Source: Candidatus Bathyoplasma sp. NZ
GTDB taxonomy: Bacteria; Bacillota_I; Bacilli_A; MAG-NZ
Length of the DNA stretch: 64,000 nt
NCBI GenBank assembly: GCA_013332095.1
Contig: JABENI010000009.1
Location: 93,651-157,650 of the forward strand
Direction of reading: 5' to 3'
Positions 10,013-19,502 of this stretch are shown one piece after another (the first letter of the stretch is position 1; every line of letters starts with the position of its first letter). The notes below the pieces were generated by a model. It made no database searches. It saw only the letters and a program-made list of their open reading frames with translations, and was not told where the DNA came from. The translations under genes and the position numbers were made by a program.

Positions 10013-10764
10013 GTATTTTTAGATAAAAACGTGTATATTAAAAAAGAAATCTATGTCAAAAGTAACATTTTGAGTGCAATTAATATAAAAGAAGACATTA
10101 AAATTCAATAGTAATTACCTCTAATTAATATTAAACAGTAATTTTCGACACAGTTATCAATATGTTATTTATTGCAATGTTTGTTCCTATAATATATATT
10201 ATGTTAACCAATAAAAAAGATTTTAAATAAGAGGTATACGATAACTAATGTGGTTAAGTTGATAACTTTATTTAATCAATAGATTGCCTATTTTTATCAG
10301 TTAAAAAATAGTCTGTAAATCCACTAACGAACTAAATTTCGCTTTCTTTCACAGCAACTTATTTTTCAACTTGTTTTTTATAATGTTTAAAAACAAGAAA
10401 ATTATCTAAAGCAATTTAAAAATGCTGTCGCTTTTTATAAATTTATAAAAAATCTAATATTAGGATCAAATATATTCGTTTTAAGACAACTTGTTTACTT
10501 TTTACTAAGTGTTTACTGTATTTATTGGTAAAACGGTTAAAAACAACTAAAATTAACCTCTAAAAATCAATCACCTTCACTAAATAATTTAAGAAAATAC
10601 TTCTTCTACAATTTTATTTTTATTTTTTTTATATTGATGATAAATAGCAGTTCAAATATTCGTTTTAAGAATACTATTTTATTTTTTAGCAATCTTTTTT
10701 ACTGCAATCCACCTAAGTTGTTAAAAAATACTATTATTAGTCTTAAAAAATGAATTGCAGCACA
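10013..10764. other. Noncoding stretch with faint internal repeats
   Basis: No convincing gene is seen on either strand. A weak internal repetition is visible: CAAATAT(AT)ATTCGTTTTAAG near 10469 recurs as CAAATATTCGTTTTAAG near 10654, each followed by similar T-rich sequence, and a third looser copy may start near 10334. A 22-codon hydrophobic frame from an ATG near 10162 to a TAA near 10228 lacks a ribosome-binding site. The region looks like further decayed duplicated sequence. Confidence 0.4.
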
Positions 10765-10770
10765 ATAAAA

Positions 10771-10798
10771 AAAGTTATTCCTTATTTGGAATAACTTT
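10771..10798 (-). terminator. Strong terminator at the end of the leftward activase operon
   Basis: AAAGTTATTCC and GGAATAACTTT form a perfect 11-bp stem with a 6-base loop. On the minus strand it is followed by TTTTTATT. It ends the leftward transcript from cshB through the 36-residue gene. Confidence 0.8.
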
Positions 10799-10962
10799 AT
10801 TAAAATTACTAGTTACTTACTAGTTTTTTTGATATTTGTAGTATTGTAATGCTCTTTTCTTAAAACCAATGGGAACTTTATGGCCATCAATTATTATTAT
10901 CTTATTGCTGTTGTTATTAATTTTAGAACGATTTTTACAACTGGATGTCAATCATCGTTTTT

Positions 10963-11073
10963 TTATTTGCGAGTGCGCAAATATTTTATAAATAATATTA
11001 ATAGTGAACCAATTACCCACAATATCAGGAATAGCCCCAAGAACTCATCAATAAATGATATAAAATCTCCCAA
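10963..11073 (-). CDS. Small single-helix membrane protein, 36 residues
   Basis: A TTG start at 11073-11071 lies seven bases after a perfect AGGAGG on the minus strand. The frame encodes 36 residues: a short acidic amphipathic start (G-D-F-I-S-F-I-D-E-F), one membrane helix (about residues 11-29) and a basic tail K-Y-L-R-T-R-K. It sits about 65 bases after the activase gene and before the strong operon terminator. The charge pattern predicts an inside-positive tail. Function is unknown. The start codon is not ATG, so the exact N-terminus is less certain than the frame. Confidence 0.5.
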   Translation of the reverse strand: MGDFISFIDEFLGLFLILWVIGSLLILFIKYLRTRK

Positions 11074-11138
11074 ATGTTTCCCTCCTAAACTATCTCAATT
11101 AGTTCGAATAATGAATAATATGAATCTGTTTTGTAGAG

Positions 11139-14100
11139 TTAATTTTTATTTCGTGACGAAACATTTTCTTTTTCTTTTTTGGCAATTTCAACAACCATTT
11201 TGATTTTGTTTTTTCTACTTGTATTATTTAATTTAAAATCATAATTTAAATAATGTAGATTGATATTAGGATAATCTTTTTTAAATTTGTTTTCAATTCC
11301 GATATTAGGGTTTAAATTTGGTAGACAAGTTAATTTATCTACGTAGATAATATTGTTTATTCCGGTTTCTAAACAATTAACTATATCACTAGTTATTCCC
11401 CATTCGTTGTTGTAATGACCTGTAGAGGAAATATACTTTTTGTTGTTAGTGATTAACTGCTCTATTTCTAAAATATTCTTAAAATTTTCTGATTTATTTA
11501 ACCTTTCAGACACGACAGTTAAATATTTGTTGATGTAGTTAAAAACTAATTTAAATGAAAATTTATCAATATTCTTTTCTGAAATATGTTCATTTTGAAG
11601 ATTTTGAGTATTATTAATGGCGATTAATAGATAGTTTATCAAGTGTGAAGGTACTACTTCTGCTCCTTCATTTTCCAATAAATTAACTAAATTATTGTTT
11701 GCGATGGGGTGATGCTGCAATATTAAATCACCTGTTAAACCGATTTTAGGTTTATTTTTGTTGTTAACCGGTAAACTCTCAAAATCATCAACTAACTTAT
11801 CAACTAGTTTTTTGTAATTGATAAGATCAAAATTTTCTAACATATCTTTAATTTTCATTACGTACTTATCGTAAAGTTGATTAGTTGAGCCCTCATTGAC
11901 TTCATATGGTCTTGTACGGTACAGAACATTTGTTAAAAGATCACCTAAAATAATTGATGCTAATAAATTTCTGATTGCTATGTCAGATAATTTGAAATTA
12001 CTTTGATTGTCTAAATTTAAAAAATTTAACCTTAATAACGGGATATTAAAACCGTTATTTTTAAGTGCATTTTCTAATAAATCAATATCTTGATTAGTTA
12101 GACATTCGTTGCTTATTTCCGGTATTACTATTACCGTTTTCTCTAAATAAAATCTTTTTGATTTCAATGCTTCAATTATTTGACCAACTATTATAACTGT
12201 CGAAATACTTGCATTTTTAGGTACGTTTTCCATTCCAGTTTCAATAGTTTTTTTGTCAATGTGAGTCAATGTAGTTAAATTGTAACCAGCATTTTTGCAG
12301 GCAGTGTGAAAAAATTGAAAGTGTGTCGGAGAAATCAAAGGCGTTAAAATTGTATGTGTTTTTTTGTTAAACTTTTGGTATTTTGTTACTTCTTTTTCTT
12401 TAGTAAATGGTCTGTTTTTTGATTCTGCTAAATAATGTAATTTATCTTTAATTATTTCTAAATCAGTAATTTCGTTTAATTCTATTTGAGTATATGTTTT
12501 ATTGTTTTTTGCTAAAATGGTTTTCGCTCTTTCAGTAAACTGTTGATCTAATCCACATTTAAACGATGTTATCTGAACAAAATCAAGTGATTTACTTTTA
12601 CTAACGTATTCAGCTGCTTTTTCCAAATTGGTTAAATAACTCCACTGGTTTTTATTACTAACTAATTTACGTGATTGGTTTAAATTACCGACAGAGTCTG
12701 CAGTTAAAAGCGCATATCCATAATCGGTTATTAAACAGTCGATTTTGTGATTTAAGTTGGGATCTAAATAATAAGGTTTAGCAGCAAGGACAATTCCCTT
12801 TAGATCGTTTTCTTCTAAGTAAGCAACTGTTTCTTTTCCCTTGTTTTCAATATCTTTTTTAAAGGCTGCTAATTTTTTGATTCCAGCTTGAAAAGCTACT
12901 TTGATTTCTTGTTTATCAATTTTTAATCCTAATTTTTCAAACTCTTTATGTAAATTTATAATTGCTCCTTTAGAAAATTCTAGATTTAAGGAGGGATTTA
13001 TCAGTAAAACATCATCTTCAAAATCAAAATTGTTGGTTAACATTTCTAAATAAGTAACAATTGCTGGACAATTGTGTTGTTTAACAATTTCATTTGCTTC
13101 TTTAGAATTGTACTTTATCGATGGATAAAATATCTTTTTAATACCTTGGTCTAACAAACTTTTAACGTGTTGATAACTTGTTTTAATAGGTGGACATAAA
13201 GATTCAAACTCTTTGTTATTAAAGTCAGAATTGATAGTTTCATTTGATAGTACTACCGTGAACTTTAACTTGGTTAAAAAAGTATGCCACAAAGGGTAGT
13301 GTTCATAGATATTTAAAATTCTTGGAATTCCGATAATACCTCTTTCAGCGTTTTCTTGCGGTAGCGAATGATAATCAAATATTTTGTTGTATTTATATTC
13401 GAATAGATTAGGTAATTTTTCTTTTTCTTCAATTGTTGCGAATAGTGTTAGACCTTTTTGACAACGGTTGCCTGATATGTAAACATTCCCTGTTGAAAAA
13501 TCATGCTCAGTAATCAAACAATGATAACTACATTTATCACAGATGTGTTTTTTTAGTTGATATTCTAAGTTAGCAATATCTTTTAAAATGATTGAACTTC
13601 TTTTATTAGTAGCAGTTTCAATAGTTGTTAAGGCTGCTCCGTACGCTCCCATGTATTCTGAAATATCAGTTTTTATCACTTGAGCGTCCAAAATACGTTC
13701 GATTTCTTTTAAAAAAATTAAATTATTGAATACGCCGCCAGCAACGACAATTTTTTTATTGGAATTTTTAATACATTCAGAGTCGATCAAGTCTAAGAGA
13801 ATATTTTTAGCAAGAGCGATGCTTGTGCCAGCTAAAATATCTGCTTTCGCTATTTTTTCAGTTTGATAGCTCTTTAATTTTGTGTCCAGATGAACTGGAC
13901 AACTGTTACCAAGTTGAAGTGGGTTTCTAGTTCCTTCAATCATTAACTTAGATACTTCATTAGGATCAACGTTTAATTTTTGATATAATTCTTCTAAAAA
14001 TACTCCACCGTAAGATGAACAAGTATCATTAGTTTTTACTGAAAAGACTCTGTTGTCTGTTATTTTAATAACTTTGGCGGTTTTGCCACCAACATTTAAT

Positions 14101-15344
14101 ATATAATCAATGTCACCAGAAAATCCATCAGTCGATTTTAACAATGCTTCTTCTTCAAACATTACTTCATCAATATCTAAAGCATTTTTAATCAACTGTG
14201 CTTCTTTACCAATAACAACGCTGTTTACAATATTTATTCTCGGTGTTATTTCACTATTTAGTTTTTTTAAACCTGCTATTACAGTATCTAGCGAAAAATC
14301 GCCAATTTTAGTATAGTTTTGGAATATTATTTCGCCATTTTGGTTAATTAAAACTATTTTTACTGTCGTATTTCCAACATCTATTCCCAAATAGGCATCA
14401 CCACTATAACTTTTAATATCTATTTTTTTAATTTTTAGTTTTTCAACTCTCGTTAAAAAAGTAGTTACTTCTTTACTAGATTTGAACAAAGGTGCTAAAT
14501 GTTTGGTTATTTTCTTTTCTAAAAGCTGATAATCTAATAACTTTTTAAATAGGGGTTCTCCGTCCATTTCTTTAAATTTTCTAGCATGTAAGGCAGCACC
14601 TATTGCTGAATAATACTCTGTATCCGGTGGCGAAATAACTTCATCTGGAGAAATATTTAAACTGTCTATAAACCTTTTTTTAAGTTCTGAAAGGCGAATA
14701 AAAGTTATACCTAAAAAGACAACGTTTTTATTTACTCTTTTTACGTCAATTAATTTTGAGATAGTTAAATCGACTACTGCTTGTAAAATTGAAGCAGCAA
14801 TATCTTCTTTTTCAATACCTTGATTCAACAATATTTTAATGTCATTTTTGGCAAACGAACTACACCTAGCAGTAATTGGATAAACTTCTTTTGCTCTTTG
14901 GGCTAACTCATTCAAACCTTTACTGTCTGTATTTAAAAATGCAGCCATTTTGTCAATAAATATTGCCGTTTCACTACTAAAAATAGTTGTTATTTTAGAT
15001 TCTAAATTATCAAAATAAGTTATTTTTGCAGTTTCTCCTCCAAGTTCTATCGCTATTTCAGTTTGGGGAATTAAAGATCTAACTGCCGTATTTGAAGCGA
15101 TTACTTCTTGGATAAAAGGAAGTTTTAATTTTTTAACTATTTCCGTAGTGGCTGAACCTGTTAAAGCAATTTTAAATTTTTTATTCAATAAAATATTTTT
15201 AGCACCGTAAATTATTTCTTTAAATAAATGAAAAACATTCGAATTTTGTTCTAAATTTTTCTTGTATATGATTCGATCATTTTCTAAAACAACAATCTTA
15301 GTGGAACAAAAACCAATGTCGATTCCTACTAAATATTCTTTCAT
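11139..15344 (-). CDS. Large 2-hydroxyacyl-CoA dehydratase activase-like protein (BcrA/BadF/HgdC type)
   Basis: This 1401-residue cytosolic protein has two ASKHA ATPase domains in tandem (phosphate loops G-I-D-I-G-F-C-S-T-K near 8-17 and G-I-D-V-G-N-T-T-V-K near 320-329). A Cys-rich linker follows (C-D-K-C...C near 600-610, then G-N-R-C-Q-K-G), then a DUF2229-type region and a C-terminal half of the same long family. The second ATPase domain keeps both cluster cysteines (D-T-C-S-S-Y-G-G and G-N-S-C-P-V-H). The first has lost the Cys of the C-A-A-G-T-G motif. Both domains read G-G-x-T-A-K where a G-G-(Q/E)-D-A-K motif is usual. The start chosen is the ATG behind AAGGAG at 15344; an ATG 18 bases upstream would include that site. 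No dehydratase subunits are nearby, so the client is unknown. Confidence 0.85.
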   Translation of the reverse strand: MKEYLVGIDIGFCSTKIVVLENDRIIYKKNLEQNSNVFHLFKEIIYGAKNILLNKKFKIALTGSATTEIVKKLKLPFIQEVIASNTAVRSLIPQTEIAIELGGETAKITYFDNLESKITTIFSSETAIFIDKMAAFLNTDSKGLNELAQRAKEVYPITARCSSFAKNDIKILLNQGIEKEDIAASILQAVVDLTISKLIDVKRVNKNVVFLGITFIRLSELKKRFIDSLNISPDEVISPPDTEYYSAIGAALHARKFKEMDGEPLFKKLLDYQLLEKKITKHLAPLFKSSKEVTTFLTRVEKLKIKKIDIKSYSGDAYLGIDVGNTTVKIVLINQNGEIIFQNYTKIGDFSLDTVIAGLKKLNSEITPRINIVNSVVIGKEAQLIKNALDIDEVMFEEEALLKSTDGFSGDIDYILNVGGKTAKVIKITDNRVFSVKTNDTCSSYGGVFLEELYQKLNVDPNEVSKLMIEGTRNPLQLGNSCPVHLDTKLKSYQTEKIAKADILAGTSIALAKNILLDLIDSECIKNSNKKIVVAGGVFNNLIFLKEIERILDAQVIKTDISEYMGAYGAALTTIETATNKRSSIILKDIANLEYQLKKHICDKCSYHCLITEHDFSTGNVYISGNRCQKGLTLFATIEEKEKLPNLFEYKYNKIFDYHSLPQENAERGIIGIPRILNIYEHYPLWHTFLTKLKFTVVLSNETINSDFNNKEFESLCPPIKTSYQHVKSLLDQGIKKIFYPSIKYNSKEANEIVKQHNCPAIVTYLEMLTNNFDFEDDVLLINPSLNLEFSKGAIINLHKEFEKLGLKIDKQEIKVAFQAGIKKLAAFKKDIENKGKETVAYLEENDLKGIVLAAKPYYLDPNLNHKIDCLITDYGYALLTADSVGNLNQSRKLVSNKNQWSYLTNLEKAAEYVSKSKSLDFVQITSFKCGLDQQFTERAKTILAKNNKTYTQIELNEITDLEIIKDKLHYLAESKNRPFTKEKEVTKYQKFNKKTHTILTPLISPTHFQFFHTACKNAGYNLTTLTHIDKKTIETGMENVPKNASISTVIIVGQIIEALKSKRFYLEKTVIVIPEISNECLTNQDIDLLENALKNNGFNIPLLRLNFLNLDNQSNFKLSDIAIRNLLASIILGDLLTNVLYRTRPYEVNEGSTNQLYDKYVMKIKDMLENFDLINYKKLVDKLVDDFESLPVNNKNKPKIGLTGDLILQHHPIANNNLVNLLENEGAEVVPSHLINYLLIAINNTQNLQNEHISEKNIDKFSFKLVFNYINKYLTVVSERLNKSENFKNILEIEQLITNNKKYISSTGHYNNEWGITSDIVNCLETGINNIIYVDKLTCLPNLNPNIGIENKFKKDYPNINLHYLNYDFKLNNTSRKNKIKMVVEIAKKEKENVSSRNKN

Positions 15345-15397
15345 AGTACTTCTCCTTATCATTAAATGAAATTAAATTGTTAGATAAAAAAATACTT

Positions 15398-16300
15398 TTA
15401 ATTTTCAGTATTTGTTATTGTATCTAATAACTGATCGTTCATTTTTCCTTTTTTAATCATTAAAATTTCGTGTTTGTACGGTGGAAACTTCATGTTACCC
15501 TCTAAATTTTCAACGTACGGTGTTTCTAAAATCTTAGGAATATTTAAAAAATCTTGATGATAAATAATTTTTTTTAAAGCATCAAAACCGATATGTCCTA
15601 ATCCAATATTTTGATGGCGATCTTTTTTAGCACTTCGGGGATTTTTACTATCGTTTATATGGAAGGCCGTTATTTTTTCTTTTCCAACGATTTGATCAAA
15701 ATCGGCAAACACTTTATCTAAATTATTTAAATCATATCCTGAATCATTGACATGGCAAGTATCAAAACAAACTGTAATTCTGTCGCTGTTGACACCTTTT
15801 ATGATATAAGCGAGTTCGGCAAATGTTTTACCACATTCAGTTCCTTTTCCAGCCATTGTTTCTAAAGCAATTAATGTTCTAAGATCTTTAGTATTATTTA
15901 AAACTTTCTTTAATCCCTCAATTATGTTGTCTAGTCCGACATATAAATCTTGAGTTAAATGTGATCCTGGATGTAAGACAATTTGTGTAGCACCGAGTTT
16001 GTCAGTTCTAATCACTTCATTTGTCAGGAAACTAACGGCATACTCCCGTTTTTCCGGACTTGGATTTGCTAAGTTCATGATATACGGTGCATGAATTACT
16101 ATGTTTTCTAACTTTAAATCATTGTCTTTCATAAGTTGGTGGGCTTCTTCAACTTTTAAAGTTTCAATTGCACTTCTTCTGGTATTTTGCGGTGCTCCTG
16201 TGTAAATCATAAAGCAGTTTGCTCCATAACTAAGCGCTTCTTTTACGCTTCCAAGCATTTTATCTTTTCCACCCATTCCGACATGGCTGCCAATTAACAT
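15398..16300 (-). CDS. nfo: Endonuclease IV (AP endonuclease)
   Basis: This 300-residue TIM-barrel apurinic/apyrimidinic endonuclease of base-excision repair carries the Zn-site motifs in order: I-H-A-P-Y near 68-72, L-H-P-G-S-H near 108-113, L-E-T-M-A-G-K-G-T-E near 146-155, D-T-C-H near 181-184, H-I-N-D-S-K near 215-220, H-Q-N-I-G-L-G-H-I-G near 229-238 and a final E-T-P-Y. It lies 3 bases after the helicase gene, the cshB-nfo (yqfR-yqfS) pair of Bacillota, and is followed 53 bases later by the activase start. Confidence 0.95.
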   Translation of the reverse strand: MLIGSHVGMGGKDKMLGSVKEALSYGANCFMIYTGAPQNTRRSAIETLKVEEAHQLMKDNDLKLENIVIHAPYIMNLANPSPEKREYAVSFLTNEVIRTDKLGATQIVLHPGSHLTQDLYVGLDNIIEGLKKVLNNTKDLRTLIALETMAGKGTECGKTFAELAYIIKGVNSDRITVCFDTCHVNDSGYDLNNLDKVFADFDQIVGKEKITAFHINDSKNPRSAKKDRHQNIGLGHIGFDALKKIIYHQDFLNIPKILETPYVENLEGNMKFPPYKHEILMIKKGKMNDQLLDTITNTEN

Positions 16301-16303
16301 ATT

Positions 16304-17605
16304 TTACCTCTTTCTCCTAGTCTTTGAAGATCTTGATAATTTTTTAGCTAGTTCTTTTGCTTCTTTTTCACGTTTCTTTTTATAACCAGGTTTTACGTTT
16401 TTATTTACTTTTTTCTTTACAAGCAATCTAGCTTTGTCAATATCCTTAGCTTTAAACTGCTTCTTTTCACGTTGATTTCTAACTTTACTATCAATTAATT
16501 CACCGTTTTTGATATCTTTAAAATTAAATTTTATCTTTTTAGAATCTAATTTATCTAAATAGTCGTAACTATCAAAATCATAAAAACTGATCGCTATTCC
16601 TGATTTACCGATTCGGCCAGTTCTTCCTGTTCTGTGGACATAAAACTCGACATCTGTCGGTAGTTCAAAGTTAATAACATGCGAGACATCATCAATATCA
16701 ATACCTCTTGCTGCGATATCGGTTGCGACAATGTACTGAAACTCTAAATTTCTAACTCTTCGCATCATCTGTTTACGTACTCGGACTGATAAATCACCGT
16801 GAATTTCGGCTATTTTAAAACCGTTATGTTTTAAAAATTCAGCCAGTTCGATAACTTTAGTTTTGGTATTAGCAAAAATGATGACTAAAAATGGATTGGT
16901 TATTTTTAATAAATCCACTAATAGTTTTTTTTTGCTTTTATATTTTGAGTTAATTAATATATGCTCGATAGATTCATTGTACATTTGGTTATTTGAAATA
17001 AAAATAAATTCAGGATTATTCATATATTTTTTTAAAAATGGTTCTAGTCCTTTAGGAATTGTTGCGCTGAAAACTAACATTTGTAGTGTTTTCGGCATTT
17101 GACTTCCTATTTGGTCTATTTCAACTAAAAACCCTTCTTCTAAAGCCATATCAGCTTCGTCAATAACAAAAATTTTAGTTGTATGGATAAAAAGTTTTTT
17201 CTCTTTGATTACTAAATCTTGTAACTTTCCTGGTGTTCCAATTACAATTGTCGGTTGGGAGCGTAAATTTTTAATTTCTTTTGCCCTATCTGTCCCACCG
17301 GTATACATCCTAATATCTATTTTTTTTGCAGATTTACTCGCTAACAAATTAGCTGCGATATAAATTTGTTCTGCTAATTCTCTTGTAGGTGTAGTTATTA
17401 CTGCTTGAACACCGGCAATGTCTTCTAAGTTCTCAAAAATTGGCAACAAAAATGAATGTGTTTTACCACTTCCCGTTTTTGAACAACCGACAATACTTTT
17501 TCCTGCTAAAGCCTTTGGAATTACTGCTTTTTGGATTTTTGTAAATTCAGTAAATCCTAATTCTTTTATTACTTCATTTAAATACTCTTTTTTAAATTTC
17601 ATCAT
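16304..17605 (-). CDS. cshB: DEAD-box RNA helicase (CshB-like)
   Basis: This 433-residue ATP-dependent RNA helicase has all core motifs: Q motif F-T-E-F-T-K-I-Q near 17-24, G-S-G-K-T-H near 44-49, P-T-R-E-L-A-E-Q near 91-98, T-P-G-K near 139-142, D-E-A-D near 166-169, S-A-T near 194-196 and H-R-T-G-R-T-G-R near 326-333. A lysine-rich tail of about 60 residues likely binds RNA. Gene order with nfo points to CshB, which acts in cold adaptation and RNA turnover. A TATAAT (minus strand, 17631-17626) lies about 20 bases before the ATG. Confidence 0.9.
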   Translation of the reverse strand: MMKFKKEYLNEVIKELGFTEFTKIQKAVIPKALAGKSIVGCSKTGSGKTHSFLLPIFENLEDIAGVQAVITTPTRELAEQIYIAANLLASKSAKKIDIRMYTGGTDRAKEIKNLRSQPTIVIGTPGKLQDLVIKEKKLFIHTTKIFVIDEADMALEEGFLVEIDQIGSQMPKTLQMLVFSATIPKGLEPFLKKYMNNPEFIFISNNQMYNESIEHILINSKYKSKKKLLVDLLKITNPFLVIIFANTKTKVIELAEFLKHNGFKIAEIHGDLSVRVRKQMMRRVRNLEFQYIVATDIAARGIDIDDVSHVINFELPTDVEFYVHRTGRTGRIGKSGIAISFYDFDSYDYLDKLDSKKIKFNFKDIKNGELIDSKVRNQREKKQFKAKDIDKARLLVKKKVNKNVKPGYKKKREKEAKELAKKLSRSSKTRRKR

Positions 17606-18005
17606 TTTACCACTTCCATCTTGTTATTATAACTTATTTTTTGAATAATTAATACTAGTTAAAGAAATCTAAATAATTTATATTTTTTTTAAAAACAAAT
17701 TTTTTTTAAAAAAATTAATAAAACAAAAAACTTGATAATTTTTGCTATTTAATTATGTTGAAATATTTTAGGAGCAATACAAAACATAAGATAGCGGTTA
17801 TTTAACGCTATTATCAACGCAATATAGGTTGAAATTAATAATAAATAGCGATGTTTCAAGACAAATTATATCTAGATTTATTGGTGCTGATTTTTAGAAA
17901 AGATTAGAATATTACAGATCAGCAATAAGAAAAAATTCAGTTAAAACTTTTTTTGGGAAAATAATTTAAATTTAAAAGTAAAGAATAACAAAATTGTTGT
18001 ACTGT
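17606..18005. pseudogene. cshB promoter and decayed ispH/small-gene fusion (left end of the DUF975 array)
   Basis: The first 50 bases hold the leftward cshB promoter (-10 at 17626-17631). From about 17690 the sequence follows the ispH promoter and 5' end on the plus strand (A-TATTTTAGGAG near 17763 and AATAGCGATG near 17844 match the intact ispH region at 31008-31110), with no open frame. From about 17925 it follows the 3' end of the 65-residue gene and the GAACAAC...GTTGTTC terminator. This is the leftmost of ten such relics. Confidence 0.7.
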
Positions 18006-18776
18006 TTAAATATCAAGTTTTTCAACCGGTTGACTAGTTTTATCCTCTTTTAGCTGTTGATAAAATACTGCAAAAGCAATTTGATATCTTGCTTGAATAT
18101 ACGCGAATAAAATAGTTGATGTTACAAACATAACCATTAGTATCAACAACCCAGGAAGGAAGTTCTCAGATGGAGCGTGTAACCGCATTGTTAATAAAGT
18201 AAAAAGCATAATTAATATTACAAAAATTGCAAGAACCCACCCCAGAAAATATCTTAATTGCAAAAGAAATATTTTCATTTTATTATTTTTCATCAATTGA
18301 TAACTTTTTTTCAAAGTTTCTATGGCGTTAAAAGATTGATAATCATCATCGATCAAAATATATTTTACGGAAGTGAATGCATAATATAAAATTATTCCTG
18401 GAATTATGAATAGGATTAATCCTATCCAAATAATTAAATAACTCAATAACAAGGTTCCCACTCTTTTAAATATTTTTGTGTTAGTACAAACTTGAAATGC
18501 TATTGATAAATTTTTTCCTTTTTCTCTTACTATGCTGTAACATAAATTACTAATCCCAACAGTAACTACAGCATTACTGATTAAACTTATAATTATTTGC
18601 GGAAGAATCATAAAACTCATCGCAATCATAAGATTAACATACATAGCATTAGGAACAAAAAAATTAAAAATTATATATGTTATCAATGCCCACAATATCG
18701 TGAAACCGAAAACAGCGCTTTTAGAAAATTCTTTTTCCATTTTTACTAAATCTTTAATTTTAATAATTTTAGTCAC
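18006..18776 (-). CDS. DUF975 membrane protein, copy 1
   Basis: This 256-residue polytopic membrane protein has about six hydrophobic segments. Family marks shared by all copies: the N-terminal I-K-D-L-V-K-x-E-K-E-F cytosolic leader, the central I-P-G-I-I-L-x-Y-x-F helix, I-L-I-D-x-D-Y-Q-S, the S-x-x-L-M-K-x-N-K-M-K segment and a C-terminal Y-x-x-A-x-A-x-F-Y helix. This matches DUF975, a family of unknown function in Bacillota. Copy 1 is the most divergent of the left group (M-E-K in place of K-E-K, A-R-Y-Q-I-A-F-A-V near the end). The GTG given lies inside the AAAGAGGTG ribosome-binding site; an ATT nine bases further is a better-placed start. Confidence 0.8.
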   Translation of the reverse strand: MTKIIKIKDLVKMEKEFSKSAVFGFTILWALITYIIFNFFVPNAMYVNLMIAMSFMILPQIIISLISNAVVTVGISNLCYSIVREKGKNLSIAFQVCTNTKIFKRVGTLLLSYLIIWIGLILFIIPGIILYYAFTSVKYILIDDDYQSFNAIETLKKSYQLMKNNKMKIFLLQLRYFLGWVLAIFVILIMLFTLLTMRLHAPSENFLPGLLILMVMFVTSTILFAYIQARYQIAFAVFYQQLKEDKTSQPVEKLDI

Positions 18777-19502
18777 CTCTTTATAATTTACTTGATTAAT
18801 ATTTTTTTATTTATAAATTCTTTAAAATTATCAGAAGCAATCTTCAATGATTTTTTTGATGTTTTGAATCTCATCTATACAATATGAGATTTAGATAAAC
18901 ATTTTCTAACTTGAACACCTGATTATCTTCTTCTGGTGGCTGATTAATCAAACACCTAAATAGCAATTAAATTTTGTTTTTAGAGCCTTTAATTAACACT
19001 GTTTAGTAATAAATCATCTTTCCCGATTACGGTACTTCATCAATTAATTTTTCAGTCATTGAATGATGTTGTTAATTTAATAACAAATCATTATAACTTA
19101 ATTAAAAAATAATTAAAACTAGTTGAAGAAAATTAAATAATTTATATTTTATTTTAAAGCAAATTTTTGTTACTAAATATATTAAAATATTTTAGGAGAA
19201 ATATAATATATAAAGCAAAACGATTATTATAATCCTGTTATAAATATAATAAAGATTGTAACCAACGATTGAATATCGATATTGAAAGACCAATTCATGT
19301 TAGAGATGATAATATTACAGATTAGTAATAAAAAAAAGCAAATTAAAATTTTTTTTGGAAAAATAATAGATGATTAATTATTTTGATTGATAGTACTTCT
19401 TACTCTTGGATTAGTATTAGCAATATTTGCAAAATGAATATAAGTTTAAAAATAAAGAACAACCAAATTGTTGTTCTTTTATTATATTTTGTACTATTTA
19501 AA
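18777..19502. pseudogene. Decayed dehydrogenase 3' end, then decayed ispH/small-gene fusion
   Basis: 18777-19085 follows the 3' third of the 2-hydroxyacid dehydrogenase gene in the minus direction (ACATTTTCTAACTTGAACA near 18899 matches the intact copy near 33089). It has many stops and carries a TATAAT-type -10 on the minus strand at 19090-19095. From about 19100 it follows the ispH 5' region and from about 19360 the 65-residue gene tail (GGATTAGTATTAGCAATAT), ending in a GAACAACCAAATTGTTGTTC terminator at 19458-19477. Confidence 0.75.

Noticed and set aside
10162..10230. 22-codon hydrophobic frame as a toxin peptide
   Set aside because: No ribosome-binding site, promoter or antitoxin RNA signature was seen; it lies in decayed sequence.
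10880..11203. Open frame of 107 codons on the plus strand
   Set aside because: It has no ribosome-binding site or family-like sequence, and it lies opposite the minus-strand 36-residue gene and the activase 3' end.
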